Both the position numbers and the translations under genes were made by a program. A stretch of DNA of 64,000 nt from Pycnopodia helianthoides (taxonomy: Eukaryota > Echinodermata > Asteroidea > Forcipulatida > Asteriidae). The notes beneath the pieces are model-generated. The model was not told the origin of the DNA and ran no database searches. It saw only the letters and a program-made list of their open reading frames with translations. The stretch lies in the NCBI GenBank assembly GCA_032158295.1, contig CM063258.1, positions 16,343,703 through 16,407,702 on the forward strand. The letters run 5' to 3'. Below, one piece after another: positions 1 through 64,000 of this stretch (its first letter is position 1; each line of letters begins with the position of its first letter).

Positions 1-807
1 TGTAGCTGTTCTCCAATATCATCTGTCACACTAAGACACACATTTGCAGCTTGCATGTTCACACAGGATAAACTCCCCATCTTCATTCACGGATGTCTTC
101 CGTCCTCCAAGGACATGTTTAATTTTCTTGAAGATGCAGAGTGTGACCATCATCACCTGAGGTGCCTCGCCTGCACAGTGCCAGCTTCCTCATGGTCAGA
201 CAGTGTCAACGGCAACAGCATCAATTATGTTGCCATGGCAACAGAAACCATGGTGCACAAAGCACTAATGTTAATTGTGTTTTTATTTTTTTTTTCTCTC
301 CCATTTCTCACCCTGTTTATTCTGAACTCACCCCTTTCACTCTCCTTTTTCTTTCTTGTTTTCTCTCTTCCTCAAATCTTCATCTCTTACCTTTGTGACA
401 CGTCTCTTGTTTGTGTACCATCCATTCCTCTATTCTTACTCTGACGCCCTTCCTTCATTTTTATACCCATCGTAAACCCATCTTTGTTACATCTTATTCT
501 CTTGTCTCTCAAACTGTCCACCTTCTACACCCCCCTCTAAACCCCTTTCACACCCTTCTACACCCTTCTACATACCTTCCACTAATCTCTCACATTCTAT
601 GCTAAATCTGAATTCCGACCTCCTACATCTTCCCTCAACATTCCCATGTCCTCACCGTCTCCAAACTCGTCCTCATCTTGTCTTATTGATGTTTTCTCAA
701 CTATCCTACCACTCCTCCTCAATCATTCTCTCTTTCTGCGTCAACAATTTTCCTGCCCTATCATCCCCCCCCTCCTCGCCGTTGGCTCCGAATTTTGCTC
801 CATCTAG
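1..807. other. Intron upstream of IIS5 exon
   Basis: This stretch is rich in pyrimidines, especially from 280 to 800, and ends in the acceptor CATCTAG just before the IIS5 exon. No exon for IIS4 (expected to end in a KVTK-like motif) is visible, so the previous exon lies before the window. Open frames here are low-complexity and not supported. Confidence 0.7.
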
Positions 808-60235
<59,428 letters not shown>

Positions 60236-61764
60236 GTAAGGAATCCAGTCTGATTTTTGATTTTTTCTTAATTGCCTTGTTTTTCTTCTTCTTCAGTTAT
60301 TGACGTTTCATTCTTGCCCCGGAAGAAAGAATTGATTTATTTTTAATTGTTTTTTTCCCGTGACTTATTAATTTGATTGTGTGTTTAAAAGCTTTAATTG
60401 CTATCCAAATAGTTGGTTAAATCTGCTGCATCATGTTGCTGTGAGCAACATTCCATCCATACTGTCAACAGTCTTGCTTCAGTTCGACTTCATATCCATG
60501 TTCCGCTACGATTTCAAGATTTGTTATGATTGAATTATGACCAACCCATACCCTACTTGCCAATTCTTAGTTTATTCTCCTATATTGCTACCATGCCTTC
60601 GTGTCAATTGATCATTTCCCCTTTTATCAGTAACTAAGACAACTGCGATGGTACAACCAGACATTGCCATTTGTGGGGGGGGGGGGGGCAGGGGGTTCTT
60701 GTAGGGGGTGGGGGGGGTAACTATTCTATACATATTTATCCCCTAAACATAGCTCACCCTTCTGTGTCCTTTCTCTATGCTTAAACAAACACATCCTAAA
60801 AAAAAGTAAGGAATTCCAAAATGGAATCTAACGGGGTTTGACCTAAATGATGGTGTGTTTATTTGAAGTATTTCAATTCAGGTTTATTTTTCCTAGGTTG
60901 CTTGGGGTGGTTTGGGTTTTTTTGTTGTCTCCTGTCAGTTTGCAATAACACTAATGTTATCTGTCAATAGAGCCAATTGAATCCAAAAGAAGTGCAAGGT
61001 CGTTTTTTACAAGAATTGTATGAGATGTAGAGAAAAGGGGATATATTGTTAAAACTACAAAGTATTTTTGTGAACACAGGTTTAAGATTTGTCCTTTTTT
61101 CCTTTTTTTTTTCCCCTTTCAACTTTTTATGTAAGTAAAAGGAAATTTGTAAAACTTGTCGACTTGTCAGAATATATTCTAATTAGTACGCGAAAAAGTG
61201 ATGAAAATCATCAGCTTAGAAACACTTATTTAAAAACTTGTGGGTGTCGATCGAATCTCAAATAGCAGGAAGTTGTAATTGGCGTTTCCTCAATGAAAAT
61301 GAACCCACGCATAACCTTGTTGTTAAATATTTTGCGCAAATTTAAAGAGCATAAGATGAAATAAATCTGTCTTGTAGCAATGCTGTACTTCGGACACCAA
61401 TGCAGTTTTCAAAACGATACAAGTCAGTAAGTCATCAAGTGCTGTGATCATCCATGGTACTTCACTGACTCAGACGTTTGTTAGGTTTTTCAGTAACTCC
61501 CGCAGAGTACCAACCAAAATCAATCTCCGTAACAATAATTCACACTGATAACCGCTTAACCGGTAGTCACCCCGACTTAAATAAACACCAAATTAAAGCC
61601 GGTTGCCATAGGACAGGAATTAGGGGGAAAGGGTGTAGGTTGTCCCAGTTTCCTCTCGCAGTCAAAACAAATCACTGCGCTGTTTAATTTTAAGAGTGTT
61701 TGCATGTGGTTAGCCGATCACACTAGGGATTACATCTCAGCAAATTGACTGAAGTAGCAGCATC
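60236..61764. other. Intron or downstream sequence
   Basis: It has a G run near 60675-60718 (GGGGGGGGGGGGG then GGTGGGGGGGG). No exon in phase 0 with recognised sequence. Confidence 0.55.
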
Positions 61765-62130
61765 ATTAAAGGCAATGGATACTTTTGGTAATTACTCCAG
61801 AAACACATGACCATAAAAACTGACTTGGTAAGGAGCACCTGAGAGCTGCTGATACTAGTATAGAACATTGTGAGAAACGACTGCCTCTGAAGTTGTGTAG
61901 TTTTTGAGAATTTCTCAGTAAAATATTTGAATCTGAGAAAGGCTTCAGTTCTCAGACATCTGAAAGCACACAATTCTATGCAACAAGGGTGTTTTTTTTT
62001 TCTTTTGTTATTTTCTTGCAACTTTGATGACCAGTTGAGCCCAAATTTTACAGGTTTGTTATTTTAGGCATATGTCGGGATACACCAAGTGAGGATACTA
62101 TTACTTGACAATTACCACAAGTATACCTTG
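61765..62130. mobile_element. TTAA-flanked MITE, family 1, degenerate
   Basis: It starts ATTAAAGGCAATGGATACTT TTGG and continues with AACATTGTGAGAAACGACTG, GGGTGTTTTTTTTTTC and ATACACCAAGTGAGGATAC, as in 20111-20503. The right end is eroded. Confidence 0.7.
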
Positions 62131-64000
62131 CCTTGTACATCCTAGAAAATCAAGAGGTGGAAACAACAAATTTTTTGGGGGGTGAGCAGCTAGGGAGGAC
62201 CTTTTGAAGTGAAAGAAATAATGAAAACAATAATTTTATTTAGTGATGGTAGCCATGTTACCTCAAAGACGATTTTCAATAGGCCATCCGAAAAGAAAGA
62301 AAAAAAGTGATTCTTGAACTCTCTTGTACCATCACCACTTTCCAACAAGTCTTGTTTCATCCATCGTTTCTACCAAATTATATTTAGGTTAAGTGTCAAC
62401 TTCTAGACAAATCTAAAAATGGAGGATGGTTTTCTAGTTTTGACCTCACAATGAAAACAAACGCATATGCAACACATCTTGTTCTCCAAAATGACATCTG
62501 AAGTATTCTAGTTCTTCTAAAGCTTAGGTCAACTTTAATAAATTTTTGACCCAATACGCATGTCCCTTTAATCAACTCATGGCTGCTAACGACCCACCCT
62601 CATAGTAAATGAGGTCAAAGATGTATGAGTCGGTGTCATCAATTTTTAAAGGAAACCGAAATCACCCAGCGTTCAGGCTGAACCAGGACTAGATCCGAAC
62701 CAGGAGTCAACCAGTAACCTTTATGGTGGTGTTGTTGACAGATGATTTCCGTTTAAACTTTTCCCCCATTAGATCGTCTTTGAGCAAACCTCGTCTGTAA
62801 TCCAATTCTTGGTTCTCATTCTGAGAATCTATAAATAAAATGATTTGTGACTTATAATCCAGATACCTTCTGTGAGTAAATCCATCGAAGCAAATATCTT
62901 AAGAAATTGCTTCCACGATGAAGATACAATATACAACTATCTTCATTTCGTCTCAATGCCTATTTTCATTTTGCAGAATGCATGGTTAGATTACAAGACA
63001 GTTTGTTATAAAATAAACCAACGGAGTAATGATTCCAAAGCATGGTTGGTTTCGTTGCTAAAAACTAGCTTTCCCAAGGATTGTGTCAGGAAGAATCCAA
63101 ATCAGTTTCGACCCAAACGGGCGCAGACCTGTGATTCCTCAGTGGCCAATCCTGATGTCTAACGCTTAGACATCAGAGAGGAATTCAGATTCCGTGGAGT
63201 CATCCCATTCCCCCTGGTCTGTCACGATCTTTTCCTCTCTCTCTCTCTCTCTCTCATGGCCTGCTGATTGCCAACCAATGCGTGGATTGAGTGTTGACTT
63301 CGTTGAGTCAGCTGCAATAGTGTCGCCTTGCACTTGTCTGGTAGCTGGGAGCTATTTGTCTTCTCAATTGATGAGACCAAGTCATTGTTGTGGGACGACC
63401 AGGGGACTGGGGGCATATCTAGGGTCGCTGAAAAGGGGCGGGGCAAACCAGAAATAAACGGGAGAAAATAAAATAGCTTTCGAAACAGTAAAGGCTGCTC
63501 GGTAAATTGTTTGTACAAAAACAAAATGGGGCTTAAAAAATGTTGCTATATAAACACCTCAATTTAAAACCCACTTTATCTAATTATGAGGATGTGCTGT
63601 CTCACTTTGACCTCTACCTGACCTTTGACCCCAGCTGACCTTCATTTGAGTTGGTTGTAGGAGACGAACCATCACGTCTGTTTGACCCAGTAATCTCCTG
63701 ATATATCTGGAGAGATAAGCATCTTCAGTCTGGTGTCTAGCCAGTGTGTGTCGACTCATCGCACTATAAATATTTAGCCTCAATTCCTCGACATTATCCA
63801 TTGCCAATCAGCCAAGATATTGTAGATCGTGTTTCTTTTGTTCCTAAAGAAACAACATGTGTAGGAGGAGGGGCATTGCTGGTGTGCTTAGTGTGTTGTT
63901 GATGCATCTTAGAATGCATGCTGAGGTAGAACCTAACTTCACCCCTCCTCCCCAATTGTGAAGGGAGCTCGACAGACTTTGCAAAACATTCTCCTTGAAC
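62131..64000. other. Intron or downstream sequence
   Basis: Unique, AT-rich, with a (CT)n run at 63233-63256. A frame after TTTTGCAG at 62976 (NAWLDYKTVCYKINQR...) is open to a stop at 63160-63162 but has no recognised homology, so I do not call it. Confidence 0.5.

Noticed and set aside
62976..63162. Possible last exon after TTTTGCAG, NAWLDYKTVCYKINQ then stop
   Set aside because: The phase fits, but codon use is like the surrounding DNA and there is no Cav2 C-terminal motif; unsupported without cDNA.

Overview
The window is intron-rich animal nuclear DNA carrying most of the 3' two thirds of one plus-strand gene: a voltage-gated calcium channel alpha-1 subunit of the Cav2 class (the N, P/Q and R-type family, CACNA1A/B/E in vertebrates). 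I assembled 28 successive coding exons between 808 and 60235, plus two second members of mutually exclusive pairs, one 3-nt microexon candidate and one optional linker exon. They encode domain II from S5, the II-III linker, all of domains III and IV, the EF-hand/pre-IQ/IQ region and part of the C-terminal tail. Splice phases agree at every junction except one, where a single base appears to be missing in the IIIS4-S5 linker. The chain totals 3621 nt, and with that base counted it reads through 1207 codons. Domain I, the start of domain II, the promoter and the stop codon lie outside the window. No bacterial or viral gene is present and I see no convincing second protein-coding gene.

The organism is probably an echinoderm, perhaps a starfish. 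This is an inference from the very divergent but clearly Cav2 protein, the short II-III linker, and interspersed repeats that resemble echinoderm families as I remember them (tRNA-derived SINEs, TTAA-flanked MITEs, a LINE tail). Species cannot be set from the sequence alone.

Layout. 1-807: upstream intron. 808-6576: IIS5, pore loop and IIS6. 7385-11547: II-III linker, interrupted by an 89/90-bp minisatellite and an optional exon that reads into a stop. 12217-17411: domain III. 17412-18550: two minisatellites. 19793-34759: domain IV, with a mutually exclusive pair for IVS1-S2, a possible 3-nt microexon before IVS4, and a second mutually exclusive pair for the IVS5-pore turret. 31030-33051: about 28 copies of a 72-bp unit, each a self-complementary hairpin. 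34897-37402: about 41 copies of a 61-bp unit. 37647-40337: S6 end, EF-hand, pre-IQ and IQ exons. 42280-60235: C-terminal tail exons, including an Arg/Asp-rich stretch, separated by an 11.5-kb intron. 60236-64000: intron or downstream sequence with no convincing exon.

Functionally, everything coding here serves one protein, a presynaptic-type high-voltage-activated calcium channel. The visible pore glutamates (TGED in II, TGEG in III, TGES in IV) fit the EEEE calcium selectivity filter. The alternative exons cluster in domain IV, in the voltage sensor and pore turret, so one locus could make several gating variants.
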